NCBI RefSeq assembly: GCF_009720525.1
Contig: NZ_CP043930.1
Span: 5,964,001 to 6,028,000, forward strand
Source: Gimesia benthica
Lineage (GTDB): Bacteria > Planctomycetota > Planctomycetia > Planctomycetales > Planctomycetaceae
Direction of reading: 5' to 3'
DNA length: 64,000 nt
A program made the translations under genes and the position numbers. Below the pieces are notes generated by a model. The model ran no database searches, had not been told where the DNA came from, and saw nothing but the letters and a program-made list of their open reading frames with translations. Positions 1-10,500 of the stretch are shown piece by piece; within the stretch, counting starts at the first letter, position 1, and each line of letters opens with the position of its first letter.

Positions 1-67
1 AGGTCAAATTGCACTGTACATTATAGTCATTTGCAATCGTTGGAGGCTGAGAGGATGATAAACTCAA

Positions 68-331
68 ATGTATGATGACTGGGATTCCGAATACGATGCT
101 GACGAATATGGTCCCGATGATGGGTACGAGGAAGAGTGGGAGTCAGAGACCATTGAGTGCAGCAATTGTGGCGCAGACGTCTATGAAGATGCCGTTGCAT
201 GTCCGATCTGTGGTGAGTATCTGACACGCAACACGCATCCGCTGAGCGATCGCCCTTCCTGGTGGGTGATGCTGGGAATTCTGGGCATCGTTGTAACCAT
301 TATCAGTGCGTTTTTCTGGTCTCGAATTTGA
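68..331 (+). CDS. Small zinc-ribbon, single-pass membrane protein
   Basis: An 87-residue protein with a very acidic first 30 residues, a zinc ribbon made by two CxxC pairs (C31/C34 and C45/C48), and one hydrophobic segment at about 65-84 ending in a short basic tail. This layout predicts a C-terminal membrane anchor with the zinc ribbon and acidic head in the cytoplasm. It ends 13 bases before the likely start of the Maf gene, so the two are probably cotranscribed. The best Shine-Dalgarno-like runs (GGAGG at 42-46, GAGG at 51-54) sit rather far upstream. Such zinc-ribbon membrane proteins are common in planctomycetes, but no function is known to me. Confidence 0.75.
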   Translation: MYDDWDSEYDADEYGPDDGYEEEWESETIECSNCGADVYEDAVACPICGEYLTRNTHPLSDRPSWWVMLGILGIVVTIISAFFWSRI

Positions 332-344
332 AGACAGGCAGGAC

Positions 345-971
345 ATGCAATTTCAGAAATGGATTTTGGGCTCCCGTTCTCCTCGACGCAGAGAGCTGCT
401 GATGCAACTGGTGCCTGAGGCGGCGATCGAAGTGGTCCCTCCGCTCAATCCTGAGGAGGCGGGGTTTGAAGGACTGCACGACCTGGCTTCGATTAAAGAA
501 CGGCTGGCTGAGATCTGCCTGGATAAGAATGAAGACGTGTTCGCACAGTCGTGCAACGGGGACCTGCGTCAGGTTCTATTGTTAACTTCGGATACCATTG
601 TTATTGCAGAGCGACAACCGGGGCATTTTGTAGTTCTGGGCCAGCCCCCAACCGGTTCCGGCTGGGAGCAGGCAGTACGGGACTGGTTTGTAAACGATTT
701 TGCAGGCAAGACCCATCGGGTGATTACCGGGCTTTGTAAACGTTCCTCTACAGGCATCCAGAGCGAATTTTGTGAGACGCTGGTTACGTTTCACGAGCGT
801 GCGTATGTACTCAAGCATCTGGACTGGTACCTTTCAACGGGAGAATCCCGAGGTAAGGCAGGGGGCTACGCGGTTCAGGGGGCAGGCAGTATCTTTGTAA
901 AGCGAATTGAAGGCAGCCTGACCAATGTAGTAGGATTGCCTCTGGAAAACCTGTTGCCGTTAGTCCGCTGA
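345..971 (+). CDS. maf: Maf-family nucleoside triphosphate pyrophosphatase
   Basis: Maf/HAM1-like enzymes hydrolyse non-canonical or modified nucleoside triphosphates to monophosphates in the cytoplasm. The protein (208 residues from this start) opens with the family hallmark GSRSPRRRELL and carries the TSDTIV segment with the catalytic aspartate and the late GGYAVQGAGS motif. An in-frame GTG at 306 would add 13 residues but lies inside the preceding gene. The ATG at 345 has a purine-rich GGCAGGA just upstream and places the hallmark at the N-terminus as in the family. It is followed 29 bases later by the dihydrouridine synthase gene, suggesting a small housekeeping operon. Confidence 0.85.
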   Translation: MQFQKWILGSRSPRRRELLMQLVPEAAIEVVPPLNPEEAGFEGLHDLASIKERLAEICLDKNEDVFAQSCNGDLRQVLLLTSDTIVIAERQPGHFVVLGQPPTGSGWEQAVRDWFVNDFAGKTHRVITGLCKRSSTGIQSEFCETLVTFHERAYVLKHLDWYLSTGESRGKAGGYAVQGAGSIFVKRIEGSLTNVVGLPLENLLPLVR

Positions 972-1000
972 AACGCATTGGAAAGAAAACGTCAAATCTT

Positions 1001-2071
1001 ATGTCTCTGATCAAGTGGAGTACTGTCGAATCTCCCGAAATCCGGATCGGTAATCGCACGCTGAGTTCCCGCTATTTTCTCTCGCCTCTGGCCGGATATA
1101 CGCAGCACGCCTTTCGTGTCGCTTTACGCCGTCTCGGAGGCGTAGGACTCTGTACGACCGACCTCGTGCTGGCTTCGCATCTGCTCGCCGGCAGCCGGAA
1201 ATCTAAGGCATTGCTCAAGACGTCCTCTGCTGATCGTCCTTTAACAGTACAGATCTTTGGTGGAGTGACTGAAGAACTCGTCAAAGCCGCCCGCTGGCTG
1301 GAAACAGCCGGCTATGAAGCCGTTGACCTGAATATGGGCTGTCCTATGGCGAAAATCAACGGCAGTGGCGGTGGGGCACGGATCATGTGCTCCCCGGAAA
1401 AAGCCTGTCAGATGGTGGCGGACGTCGTGGATGCGGTTTCGCTGCCAGTCACCGTTAAGATGCGGCTGGGCTGGGACCGGGAATCGATCACTGCGCCGTT
1501 ACTGGCGAGGGAATTTGAGCAGGCGGGCGTCGCTGCGATTACCATTCATGGGCGGACCCGTAATCAGGGATTTGGCGGCAGTGTCGATCTGGAGGGCATC
1601 CGACAGACGGTGGAAGCAGTACAGGAAATTCCGGTAATCGGCAATGGAGATGTCTGTACGGTCGAAGATGCTTTCCGTATGCGTGAAGAAACGGGTTGTG
1701 AAGCCGTTTCAATTGGCCGGGGTGCGATGATGGATCCCTGGATCTTTCGCAAGATTGAGATGACACTCAAAGGAGATCAGCCTGTTGAAGAACCGGACCG
1801 CGAGGAACAGATCGCGTTTCTTGAGCATCATTTCAGCCTGATGATCGATCATTATGACAACTATGGCTGCCAGCTGATACGGAAGTTTGCCGCCTGGTAT
1901 GGTGCCCGTCTCGGAATTCCGGAAGATCTGGAAGACCGTCTGCGTCGACTGGAATCTGCGGATGAGTTTCAGGAGATTGTCAATCAGATCCGTGAGCGTC
2001 ACGGAGAACGCGAGTCCTCTGTTCCCACCGCCCTGGTCAAAACTCCCAACGGTCCCGTCGAGCGCTGGTAG
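1001..2071 (+). CDS. dus: tRNA-dihydrouridine synthase (Dus family)
   Basis: Flavin enzyme that reduces uridine to dihydrouridine in tRNA. The 356-residue protein is a TIM barrel with the Dus signature: SPLAGYTQHAFR near the N-terminus (FMN phosphate side), NMGCPMAKING with the catalytic cysteine at about residue 114, VKMRLGW, ITIHGRTR and GNGDV. A C-terminal helical domain (about 260-356) follows, as in bacterial DusB-type proteins. The start is a plain ATG. The gene lies directly downstream of maf and ends in front of a strong bidirectional terminator. The exact Dus subclass cannot be fixed by eye. Confidence 0.9.
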   Translation: MSLIKWSTVESPEIRIGNRTLSSRYFLSPLAGYTQHAFRVALRRLGGVGLCTTDLVLASHLLAGSRKSKALLKTSSADRPLTVQIFGGVTEELVKAARWLETAGYEAVDLNMGCPMAKINGSGGGARIMCSPEKACQMVADVVDAVSLPVTVKMRLGWDRESITAPLLAREFEQAGVAAITIHGRTRNQGFGGSVDLEGIRQTVEAVQEIPVIGNGDVCTVEDAFRMREETGCEAVSIGRGAMMDPWIFRKIEMTLKGDQPVEEPDREEQIAFLEHHFSLMIDHYDNYGCQLIRKFAAWYGARLGIPEDLEDRLRRLESADEFQEIVNQIRERHGERESSVPTALVKTPNGPVERW

Positions 2072-2093
2072 GTATTGACACCAGAATTAATAA

Positions 2094-2133
2094 AACACAG
2101 CCCCTGAAAAATGAATTTCTCAGGGGCTGTGTT
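2094..2133. terminator. Bidirectional terminator between dus and the giant surface protein gene
   Basis: A perfect 14-base inverted repeat (AACACAGCCCCTGA at 2094-2107 and its complement at 2120-2133) encloses a 12-base AT-rich loop between two convergent genes, 23 bases after dus and 21 bases after the minus-strand stop. The GC-rich stem and AT flanks fit an intrinsic terminator for both strands, although the U-run is short. Confidence 0.75.
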
Positions 2134-2153
2134 GTTAACGTGGGGTAGTTGGT

Positions 2154-5100
2154 TTACTGCCGGATATCGTGAGCACCGGCGTTGTTGATATCGTAACCGA
2201 GATCAAGCAGGAACCAGTCATCACCACGGGCCACGGCACCGTAGAGCTGGTCCAGTTCGCCATCGTCAAAGACAGTTGTATCATCCAGGCGAACGTTATT
2301 TACGCCCAGGGATGCGTTATCAACGCGAGTACTGATGCTGGCAACCCGGTCGCCAAACGGATCGGCAGAGATCCATTCCTGGTAGATCGCAAACAGTTGT
2401 GCCAGACCATTGTCATAGACTGTCGCTCCGCCAATCAGGATGTCACCATTCTGACCATAGTCGGTGTAGAGAGCTTCGTTATGCCCACGGATATAGTCGG
2501 AACCCAAGCCACCGATCAGGATGTCATATCCGTCAGGGCCACCTTCGATGGTATCGTTGCCTGCACCACCGACCAGAACATCGTTGCCCCAGCCGCCGAC
2601 AAGGTAGTCATTCCCCAGACCGCCGAAGAACATTGATTCGCGGTTGTAGAAGGTGTCGTCGGCGATAATCTGGTCGTCTCCGCCCAGGCCCCAGACATAA
2701 ACGCCACCCGTGGGAGCAAACTCACCCAGGTTGACGCCATTCAGGCGAACCTGAACGATATTGGTCTGGTAGGTCTGCGAGAGCAGAATGATATCATTTG
2801 CCTGAGTACCAGTGATGAACAGAGCTGACTTTCCAGGTCGGTTCGGATCGGGCAGCAGACCGGTGAAACCTTGCGGCACGACCGTGACCAGGTAGTCTTC
2901 GACTTCCCCGTCCGCTGCTGCACCCGTGGTCGATAATCCACCAGCCGAACTTAAGCGGAAGCGGGCTGCAACTTCACCGACAGTCACACCCAGAGGGACT
3001 GCAATGGAAACAGAATTAGCACCACCAACAACAGCCTGGCTGGAGAGAATCTGCTCACCTGGATCGTCCCAGTCGCCATCTCCATTGAAGTCGATCCAGG
3101 CATCCATAAAGCCTGTTCCGGATGAAATGATGGTGATTGTTGTGGATGTATCACCGGCGATAATCGGGTTGAGCAGGATGCCGTCATCAGTGTCCAGGCT
3201 CGCTGTCGCGGATTCCTGTCCATCGGCTTCAGCAGTGACGCCTGCACCGAGATAGAGGTTCGTGTAATTATTGATAGCATGCTTGGCACCATTTTCGGCA
3301 TCGAGTACCGGGAATGAAGCGGGAGCATCACCGTAATCGACGCCGTTGCTGGCAACAATCAGAGCCGTGTCTGTAATCACACGTGCTGTTGAGGTACCGA
3401 ATGGACCGGCAAATTTCAGGACTTTACCCAGGTCGGTGTCAACAACATACAGGTTGTCATCCGGTCCAAAGGTGAGACCGTAGGGCAACTGGATGGTGGC
3501 GTTGAAGGTGTAGTTATCAACGAATGCACCCGTGTTTGGATCAAATCGCAGAATGCTTTCGGTAGCACCATTGGCGACATAGAGGAGTCCGTCCGGACCA
3601 ATTGTAATCCCGCGTGGATTTGCGAGCCCACCCGTTCCAGCAGCAATGAAGGGGCCGCCGGGAACCGGATCTCCATTAGAGTCAAACTTCAGAATTTCGT
3701 TGGTATTGTAACTGGCGACATACAGATTTCCGCTGCTGTCGAAGGCCATGCCATAGGGTTTGCCCATGCCACCTTCACTACGGGTAACGTATTCTTCGAT
3801 GAATGCGCCCGTCAGGCCATCATAGCGTAAAATGCGATCACGCAGGAAGCCTGTATCCGCTACATAGAGGTCGGGGATACCAGGTGAGGAACCAGGACCG
3901 AAGGTAATGAAGCGGGGTTGAACCAGACCACCACCAAAAGCGAAGACGCCTGATCCGATGATCGAACCTGTCTGGCCATCATATCGCAGAATCTGTCCTG
4001 TATCTGAACTGGCGACATAAAGGTTTCCATCCGGTCCGAATACCAGACCGTTGGGAACGTCGATGCCACCCGAGCCGGGGATCACGAAGGAGCCCAGAGA
4101 GGCACCTGTCTGACCATCGAATCGCTCGACTGTGTGATCGGACCCGTCTGAGCCTTCAAAACCGTTACTGACGTAGAGATCGCCGTCGGGACCGAAGACC
4201 AGGTCACGCGGACTGTTCAGGTTGGTCGAGACGAAGTCACCCAGGTAGTTACCCGGTTGACCTTCTCCGGTATCAGCGTCAGCATAAGCCGCAGTGATTG
4301 TTTCACCAAAGACAACCTGCAGAATACCGTCACCGACAACCAGTGTGCCCGGTGAAGAGTTGATCGTACCTGTGAAGGTGCCGAAACCGACTTCCGTCAA
4401 AGTGATGGTTTCCTGGTCACCGCCGGTTGATGTCACAGTCACATCGACTGTACCTGCTCCCAGCAGATCGCCATCGGTGACAGTAATTGTGATCAGATCA
4501 CCTGAGTCGTAGGTAGCGTCATCAAAGACGATCGTTCCGTAACGGGAAGCCGTCAGTTCGAGTCGATAGTCTTCGACTTCCCCATCAGGAGCATAACCGG
4601 TTACACCCAGTCCGGTCTGTGTACTGAAGCGGAAACGTGCGAATGTTTCGCCAATCACGAAATCGCCCACGCCCTGAGGGACACTGAAGGACAACTGGTG
4701 TGTGCCTGCAGTGAGAAACTCGTCTGTGAAGATCTGTTCGCTGGCTTCCCAGGCACCGTTGCCATTGAAGTCAATCCAGCCCTGGAGATAACCAGCACCG
4801 TTGACGGTTACTTCGACAGTGGCAATGTTATCGCTGATGGAAATACCGTCGGTGACATTGCCGTTGGGATCGAGGAAGATCACGCCATCGTCGTCTGCAC
4901 CGTCACCGGAAGCATCCAGGCTGGGCAGTCCATCAGCTTCGAAATCGATTGATGCTCCCAGTACTAAGCCGCCTGCGAGGTCGTGGCGTGCACCATCGTC
5001 TGCTTCCAATGTGGGGTAGGGGGCAGGAGCATCGCCGTAATCAATTCCGTAGAACGCTCCTGTAGACAGGCCAAAGGCCAGAGTGTTGGGGCTGTCCTGA

Positions 5101-6278
5101 GTTCCCAGGAAGTCATTCAGTGGGCCCACGTTGAAATCGACATCAATGTCGTCGCCTGTGCCGAAGATATTATCGTTGCCCAGACCGATGATATTTCCCA
5201 AGTCACCGCCTTGGTCGATAATCTGCGAAGGTGGAGCAAAATTAAGTGTGTGCCACAGACCGAAGAAGTGACCCGCTTCGTGAGTCACAATATTACCGAC
5301 CGCTACCCCAATCAGATCAACCATGCTGGAGCCAAAGTTGCGGACGATGTTGTTCAGCGAGTTCGGGTCCGCAGGGTTCGTGCTGCTGAGCAGATCGAGG
5401 AGCACGACAGCGGATTCGGTAGTATCAAAGTTACCAACATCGATTGACTCAGCGATACCGATGGTGCCGATTCCCAGTTCGCTGATCGTTCCCCCCACAA
5501 TCACGCGGCTGAGATTCGGAGTGTTAGTTTCGTCCAGGCCCGGGTCATCCAGGCTGTTCAGGATCTGAATACCGTAATCACCGGGATTGCCGGTCGTAGC
5601 AAAATCACCGTTGTTGGCCAGACCCAGGTCAGCGAAGTTTTCTTCTACCGTTGCCAGAATCGCCCGGATGACTGCTTCTTCATCAGCGGCGGTCAGTCCC
5701 CAGTTACCCAGGAAGGAGCTCAAGGGAGACATAGTGGCAGTTCGCGAAGTCTGGAAACTGTCAAAGATGGAAGGATCGACGTCTGCCCCGTCAAAGTCGA
5801 TGTACAGTGTCTGGATTGCACCGACCATCTGGGTTTCCAGTTCGGGACGGAAGACGCGTAACTGGAGGTCATATAGTCCGACATCTCCCGTTACTCCCAC
5901 ATAATAGGTTCCGGCAACTGGAGCAACAAAGGAAGCTGCGGCGTTACCATCACCGGGCAGTGGTGTGTTAGCAGGGTAAATGTCTGACAGATAGAATGAC
6001 GACTGCTGAATCAAACCACCAGTGGGGTCATACAGGGAGACGGTCTGGCCTGCACCAGTCAGGTTGGCTCCCAGAATATCACCCGCTTCCAGTTCGACGG
6101 CATAGTAATCCACATCCTGAACGTTCAGACCAACGGTCAGGTCGTATGCCCCTTCGGCCCGCGCGTTGGTTCCAGCTCCATTTCCACTGGTTTCATCGAA
6201 TGGATCATTCGGAGTACCGGTGTAGAAGCTGGAGACCATGATGTAGTAATCGCCATCCAGCGTAGCCGTGTATTCCAA
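2154..6278 (-). CDS. Giant secreted metzincin/GEVED/RTX surface protein, C-terminal part (frameshifted)
   Basis: This 1,374-residue frame is the downstream part of a gene that begins at 7117; a single-base frameshift near 6295 separates the parts. Visible domains, numbered in this frame: PPC-like beta-sandwich repeats (1-145); a protease-like domain with the full metzincin zinc motif [11 protein letters not shown] at 333-343; a GEVED domain (about 415-570, [10 protein letters not shown] to [10 protein letters not shown]); a Calx/cadherin-like segment (570-670); six-bladed NHL/SMP-30-type repeats (about 675-955) with repeated [13 protein letters not shown] strands; a second GEVED domain (980-1135, ending DGEVEDYLV); and RTX calcium-binding nonapeptides (1205-1265, [11 protein letters not shown] and similar). 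These domains indicate a large calcium-stabilised extracellular protein, possibly self-processing. ATG 6278 is probably not a natural start because the preceding frame continues the same PPC fold. Confidence 0.85.
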   Translation of the reverse strand: MEYTATLDGDYYIMVSSFYTGTPNDPFDETSGNGAGTNARAEGAYDLTVGLNVQDVDYYAVELEAGDILGANLTGAGQTVSLYDPTGGLIQQSSFYLSDIYPANTPLPGDGNAAASFVAPVAGTYYVGVTGDVGLYDLQLRVFRPELETQMVGAIQTLYIDFDGADVDPSIFDSFQTSRTATMSPLSSFLGNWGLTAADEEAVIRAILATVEENFADLGLANNGDFATTGNPGDYGIQILNSLDDPGLDETNTPNLSRVIVGGTISELGIGTIGIAESIDVGNFDTTESAVVLLDLLSSTNPADPNSLNNIVRNFGSSMVDLIGVAVGNIVTHEAGHFFGLWHTLNFAPPSQIIDQGGDLGNIIGLGNDNIFGTGDDIDVDFNVGPLNDFLGTQDSPNTLAFGLSTGAFYGIDYGDAPAPYPTLEADDGARHDLAGGLVLGASIDFEADGLPSLDASGDGADDDGVIFLDPNGNVTDGISISDNIATVEVTVNGAGYLQGWIDFNGNGAWEASEQIFTDEFLTAGTHQLSFSVPQGVGDFVIGETFARFRFSTQTGLGVTGYAPDGEVEDYRLELTASRYGTIVFDDATYDSGDLITITVTDGDLLGAGTVDVTVTSTGGDQETITLTEVGFGTFTGTINSSPGTLVVGDGILQVVFGETITAAYADADTGEGQPGNYLGDFVSTNLNSPRDLVFGPDGDLYVSNGFEGSDGSDHTVERFDGQTGASLGSFVIPGSGGIDVPNGLVFGPDGNLYVASSDTGQILRYDGQTGSIIGSGVFAFGGGLVQPRFITFGPGSSPGIPDLYVADTGFLRDRILRYDGLTGAFIEEYVTRSEGGMGKPYGMAFDSSGNLYVASYNTNEILKFDSNGDPVPGGPFIAAGTGGLANPRGITIGPDGLLYVANGATESILRFDPNTGAFVDNYTFNATIQLPYGLTFGPDDNLYVVDTDLGKVLKFAGPFGTSTARVITDTALIVASNGVDYGDAPASFPVLDAENGAKHAINNYTNLYLGAGVTAEADGQESATASLDTDDGILLNPIIAGDTSTTITIISSGTGFMDAWIDFNGDGDWDDPGEQILSSQAVVGGANSVSIAVPLGVTVGEVAARFRLSSAGGLSTTGAAADGEVEDYLVTVVPQGFTGLLPDPNRPGKSALFITGTQANDIILLSQTYQTNIVQVRLNGVNLGEFAPTGGVYVWGLGGDDQIIADDTFYNRESMFFGGLGNDYLVGGWGNDVLVGGAGNDTIEGGPDGYDILIGGLGSDYIRGHNEALYTDYGQNGDILIGGATVYDNGLAQLFAIYQEWISADPFGDRVASISTRVDNASLGVNNVRLDDTTVFDDGELDQLYGAVARGDDWFLLDLGYDINNAGAHDIRQ

Positions 6279-7117
6279 TTGACTGTCGAGGAAGGTTCCC
6301 CATCGTCATCGAAGGCAAGCTGGAATCCCGAACTGGAGTAGATTGCGACAATCGGGTCCAGGTTGAAGAACTGAGTGGAGTCACGAACGGAGACCGAGAT
6401 TCGTTCCCCTGCCTGGACGCCACTGACCAGATAGAAGTCGAAGTCACCGGTGCCGGTTCCTGCACTACCGTGCGGCCCATTGCCCAGCTGGGCATTTTGA
6501 ATTGTCACCTGTTCTCCGGAGACGATACCCAGATCATTCGCCAGCGTGATGGAACCATCATCTTCGGCAAAGGGGAACAGGAAAGTGCTTACGGTTGCGT
6601 TGGAAAGGTAGCCGGTGACGTCGGCATCAAACTCGTCATCCATGCCTGTTCCCAGTCCAGAAATCAGCTGGGCTGAACCAATATCATCATTGATCCCTGT
6701 CGTGCCGATACTCTCGCCTTCATTGACGGAAAATTGAGAGGGATTGCTGGGGGAGTCCACCTGGCCCAGGTCATTCTCATGTTTCTGCTTATCTTCTTCA
6801 GAAACGGTGGCCTGAGATCGCTGTTGCGACTGCGTCTGGTTGGTCAAACCCCGGTTGGGTGAGTTGCTGATTCCAGTACCGTAGTCATCAGGATTGAAAT
6901 CGGCGGGCGAATCATAGACGTTAGGATCGATGAGTGAATTAACAGCCGACAGGAGTGTTCTGTCTTCCAGATTTTCTACGGTCGAATAGGAGTTGACTGT
7001 TGCGTTCAGTCGTAGATTCTTCAAACGTCGAGCACGACCTCTACGTAAACGTTGAAGAAATGAACCAATTCGACCAGGCTGGTGACGACGTTTAGTTCTC
7101 ATAAACATCATTTGCAT
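6137..7117 (-). CDS. Giant surface protein, N-terminal part with LEPR-type motif (frameshifted)
   Basis: This is the N-terminal part of the gene continued by the frame ending at 2154. Residues 1-35 are strongly basic, followed by LEDRTLLSA at 50-58, the planctomycete LEPR-type motif found near the N-terminus of very large exported proteins. A low-complexity linker and a PPC-like domain follow. After about residue 273 (near 6295) the reading turns into non-homologous sequence; the other frame gives [18 protein letters not shown], the expected PPC continuation. One extra base in GGGGAACC would restore the reading [14 protein letters not shown]. The intact product would be about 1,650 residues. 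Several ATGs cluster at the start (7117, 7111, 7108); GGAAAG just upstream suits the later ones better. Confidence 0.75.
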   Translation of the reverse strand: MQMMFMRTKRRHQPGRIGSFLQRLRRGRARRLKNLRLNATVNSYSTVENLEDRTLLSAVNSLIDPNVYDSPADFNPDDYGTGISNSPNRGLTNQTQSQQRSQATVSEEDKQKHENDLGQVDSPSNPSQFSVNEGESIGTTGINDDIGSAQLISGLGTGMDDEFDADVTGYLSNATVSTFLFPFAEDDGSITLANDLGIVSGEQVTIQNAQLGNGPHGSAGTGTGDFDFYLVSGVQAGERISVSVRDSTQFFNLDPIVAIYSSSGFQLAFDDDGEPSSTVNWNTRLRWMAITTSWSPASTPVLRMIHSMKPVEMELEPTRGPKGHTT

Positions 7118-7508
7118 CTTTCCATATCATGCCAAAACAGGTCAGCTGTTTTCAGCGAGTCGCTTATCTTGAAGAGGTTGCTTAACTCTTTGTTGCAAAA
7201 CGAATTAAGTGTTTCCGTTATTCCTGATGGCTGAGCCTGGGCCCGCTTCCCATCACATGTTTTTCCAGATCAACACCGACGATTAAGTGTTAAAATGGGC
7301 AAAGTTACCACCGATTGTGCAGCAGCAAAACTACGTATGTCAAGTAAAAGATAAAAAAGATCGACCGAAAAGCAGCCGTTGATTCAGGTTTTGACGAACG
7401 TACCGCGCAGAACCATTATCTTCTGGACGTCTGAACTTACGAATTCTCACCGTTAACAAGGTAGATTCCTCTTAAAAAAACAGGTTCCTCGAATCACGTA
7501 AGGGAACA
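7118..7508. other. Intergenic region between the two giant surface protein genes
   Basis: 391 bases without a convincing gene. It contains the promoter side of the first giant gene. Near its start is an inverted repeat AAAACAG-GTCAG-CTGTTTT (7134-7152) that lies 17-35 bases upstream of the minus-strand ATG and could be an operator or mRNA hairpin. At 7473-7485 is the 13-base string TAAAAAAACAGGT, which recurs upstream of the second giant gene. I see no strong terminator after the second giant gene. Confidence 0.5.
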
Positions 7509-10500
7509 TTAGTTAATTCCCCCGAATTCCGGATCCAGATAACTTCCGAAAAATTCATCCGTGGCTTCTGAGTCCCCGTAATCCAGCAGTCTGCGTTCGC
7601 CTGTTTCCAGAACTGTTTCCATGAGGGGGCCATCAGAGTTGTGTTCATGTCCCAGCAGGTGGCTGAGTTCGTGTAACAGAACGGTCAGGAGGTCGATCTG
7701 ACCACTGGCTGCACTCAGGATGCCTGCTGAGAAGATTCTGGGGTCTTCGGTGGCATCGAACTCGCTATTCGAGAAGGGCGAGCTGTCGACGAACCAGCCC
7801 CAGCCTGCGGCGTTAACATCCAGGTAGATTGTATTAGTGGAAGAGTCAGCTTTGGCCAGCTGATTTCCCGGCAGTTCGACTATCTCCAGTTTAACGTCAT
7901 TGAGCTGCTCAATGGTAATCTCATCAGAACTGGCGGCGACCTGTTGTTTCGCCGCTTCCAGGACCGGCGCTGCCTCTTCACTGGTCAACGGTTGTGTGCT
8001 GTCGTTTTCTGAATTGACGATTGCGGTGACCAGGTTGTTTTGTTGCCAGACTTCACTGAAGTTGGTCGGATAGACAAAGGAACTGCTGCCCCCTTTTACT
8101 TTATTGTAATTGGCAGCCAGCAGGGTGAGGTCTTTGAAATCGACTTTACCGGAACGGTCAAAGTCGGAGGCCCAGGTGGCGTCCGCTCCTTGAGCACCGG
8201 TGGTTTTGTTGTAGACAGAAACGAATAAAAGCAGGTCTCCAAAATCAATCTTGCCACTGTCATTCAGGTCGTAGAGCGCTGGGACCAGAGCCAGATTCAC
8301 CGCTGCACCTTCCGTCACCATTGCGGCTCCGACTGCAGAGTTAATGACACTGTTCGAAATCTCAAAGTCCACATTGCCCACAGGCTGCATGTACTGCCCG
8401 TCAGCGTTGAGGTCGATCGGCTTGACTGACAGGTTCACACGCGCCAGCAGTACAAGCGTTTCTGCTCCGAAAGCAGACAATTCGCTGGAAGCCCCCAGGC
8501 CGGTGATAGTCCCGTTTTCGTTGTCGATGGCCCCGGTCTGGTTTTGAGTAAATCCGGCGCCATATACGATTGATTCTACTGTCAGATAAGTCGCATCAAA
8601 GCTGAAGTCTACGGCAGCTGATGCAACACCATTTTGAGTAGAATTGGTAATGCTGACCCAGATCTCGACGATGACTGGACTGAACTCGTCCAGAAAATCC
8701 ACGTTCGCTGGCAGGGAGCCGACTTGCCCTGCGCTACCAGTATTGGTGGCTTTCCATTTCACGGTCAAATCTGCAGAAGCGAGAACCGATTCTGCCTCAT
8801 AGGCTCCGATATCAACGCGGCTGATGGTATCGTTATTACCATCGGCAACACGGGCAGAACCACGCTGATCAAGAGTCAGTTCAGGAGTAAAGACACTGGG
8901 ATCAAAGGTAGGATTACCAGCATCGATGGCGACACTGGTTGTCGTCAACGCATGAGTCAGAGTAGAACCACCGTTATCGGCGAGGGGAAGCAGTTCGGGG
9001 TCCTGGCCGGTGATAAAATTCGATCCCTGATTGGTATATCCGGACGTTGACTCCACCAGGCTGTAAGACCCGTTCACGTAACCACTGATGTCATCGCCTG
9101 AACTGGAAGCAGAGTTGTCGGCAACGATTGTGTTGTTCAGCGTAATCACATCGAATGAGGAATAGAGGCCGCCTCCATCCTGGTTTGCAGTATTATTCGC
9201 AATGGTGCTGTTGCTGATAATGGCACTATCGAAATCAACCGGATTGGAGAAGTAGATGCCCCCACCGCTGCTGCTGGCTGTATTCCCGGACAGGGTGGTG
9301 TTGACCAGCAATGTCGTCAGGGCTCCTGATGAGATTGCTCCCCCGTCACCAAACTGTGCCGTGTTGTCATAAAACGTACTGCTGCGAATGGTCAGCGATC
9401 CGTCTGACTGTCTGATGGCAGCCCCGGAACCAGAGCTGCGGTTCAGGTAAAAGGTGGAATCGGTAATTGTGGTTGTGAGATCGAAGAGGTAGAGCCCCGC
9501 ACCATCGGTGGCTGCTCCAGTGGTGTTGTCGGTGATGAGCGATCCGTTGATCGTCAGAGTACCACCGTTCTGATAGAGGCCGCCTCCCCCACCGCTTGCG
9601 CTGACGTTCGTCGATAGCGTGCTGGTATTCAGCGTAACATCGGAATTGATGGCGTAAATACCGCCTCCAAATCCCTCGGCGGTATTCTGGTTTATCGTAC
9701 TGCCATTTAAAATTACGGTACCAGACTGGCTGACAATCGCCCCTCCGGACGAATAGAGGGAGCTGTTGGTCTGGAACAGAGTGTCGTAGACTTCCAGATG
9801 TCCCGTATTGTAGATGGCACCGCCCAGTCCGGATGTACTCTGGTTGTTCGTGATTTCGCTGTTGGTGATCACCAGGTTTTCGGCGTTAAAGATCGACGCT
9901 CCATTATCGCCGAGATTCCCCTTGGTCAGTTTGAGGTTTTCCAGTCTCACTATAAGGTCGCTTACCTGTCCGTCGTCGATCAGGAAGTGCCGATCATTCT
10001 GATATGCGTCGATCGTCAGTAGCGGAGCCCCTTCTGCAGAAGTAGGAGCGATGATTGTGAGAGAGTCTGTGATCTCAAGGTCTTGAGAAATAATCAGTGT
10101 TTTCGCAGTGCCATTGAACAGAGCAGGGTCGAACATGATGATGTCTGCGCCATTCCCCGCGGGGGCTGCACCGATGCTCGTGTCTGAATTGGCTGCCTGA
10201 ATCGCTCTGCGTAAAGTCACCCGGTTATTCGGAGAAGTGTCGGTCAGATTGGTGACCAGAATCACTCCTTCGGGGGCAATCGAAAACTGTACGGTAGCGA
10301 CATTCGAGTAGGCGCCCAGGTTGTCTGCGACTCGATAGGTAAAGGAGTCGAGCCCCATGTAACCAGAACCGTCTGCCGTGTACTGAATTTCGTAATCATC
10401 TTCGCCAACCTGCACCAGCGTAACAGTACCATGTGTGGGCTGAGAGATGATTTCCGCGGATTGTTCATCGATGCTGCCATCACTGTCTGTATCGTTCGTG

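Noticed and set aside
6285..6300. Programmed ribosomal frameshift in the giant surface gene
   Set aside because: No X-XXY-YYZ slippery heptamer in the right phase and no obvious downstream pseudoknot; a missing base explains the join more simply.
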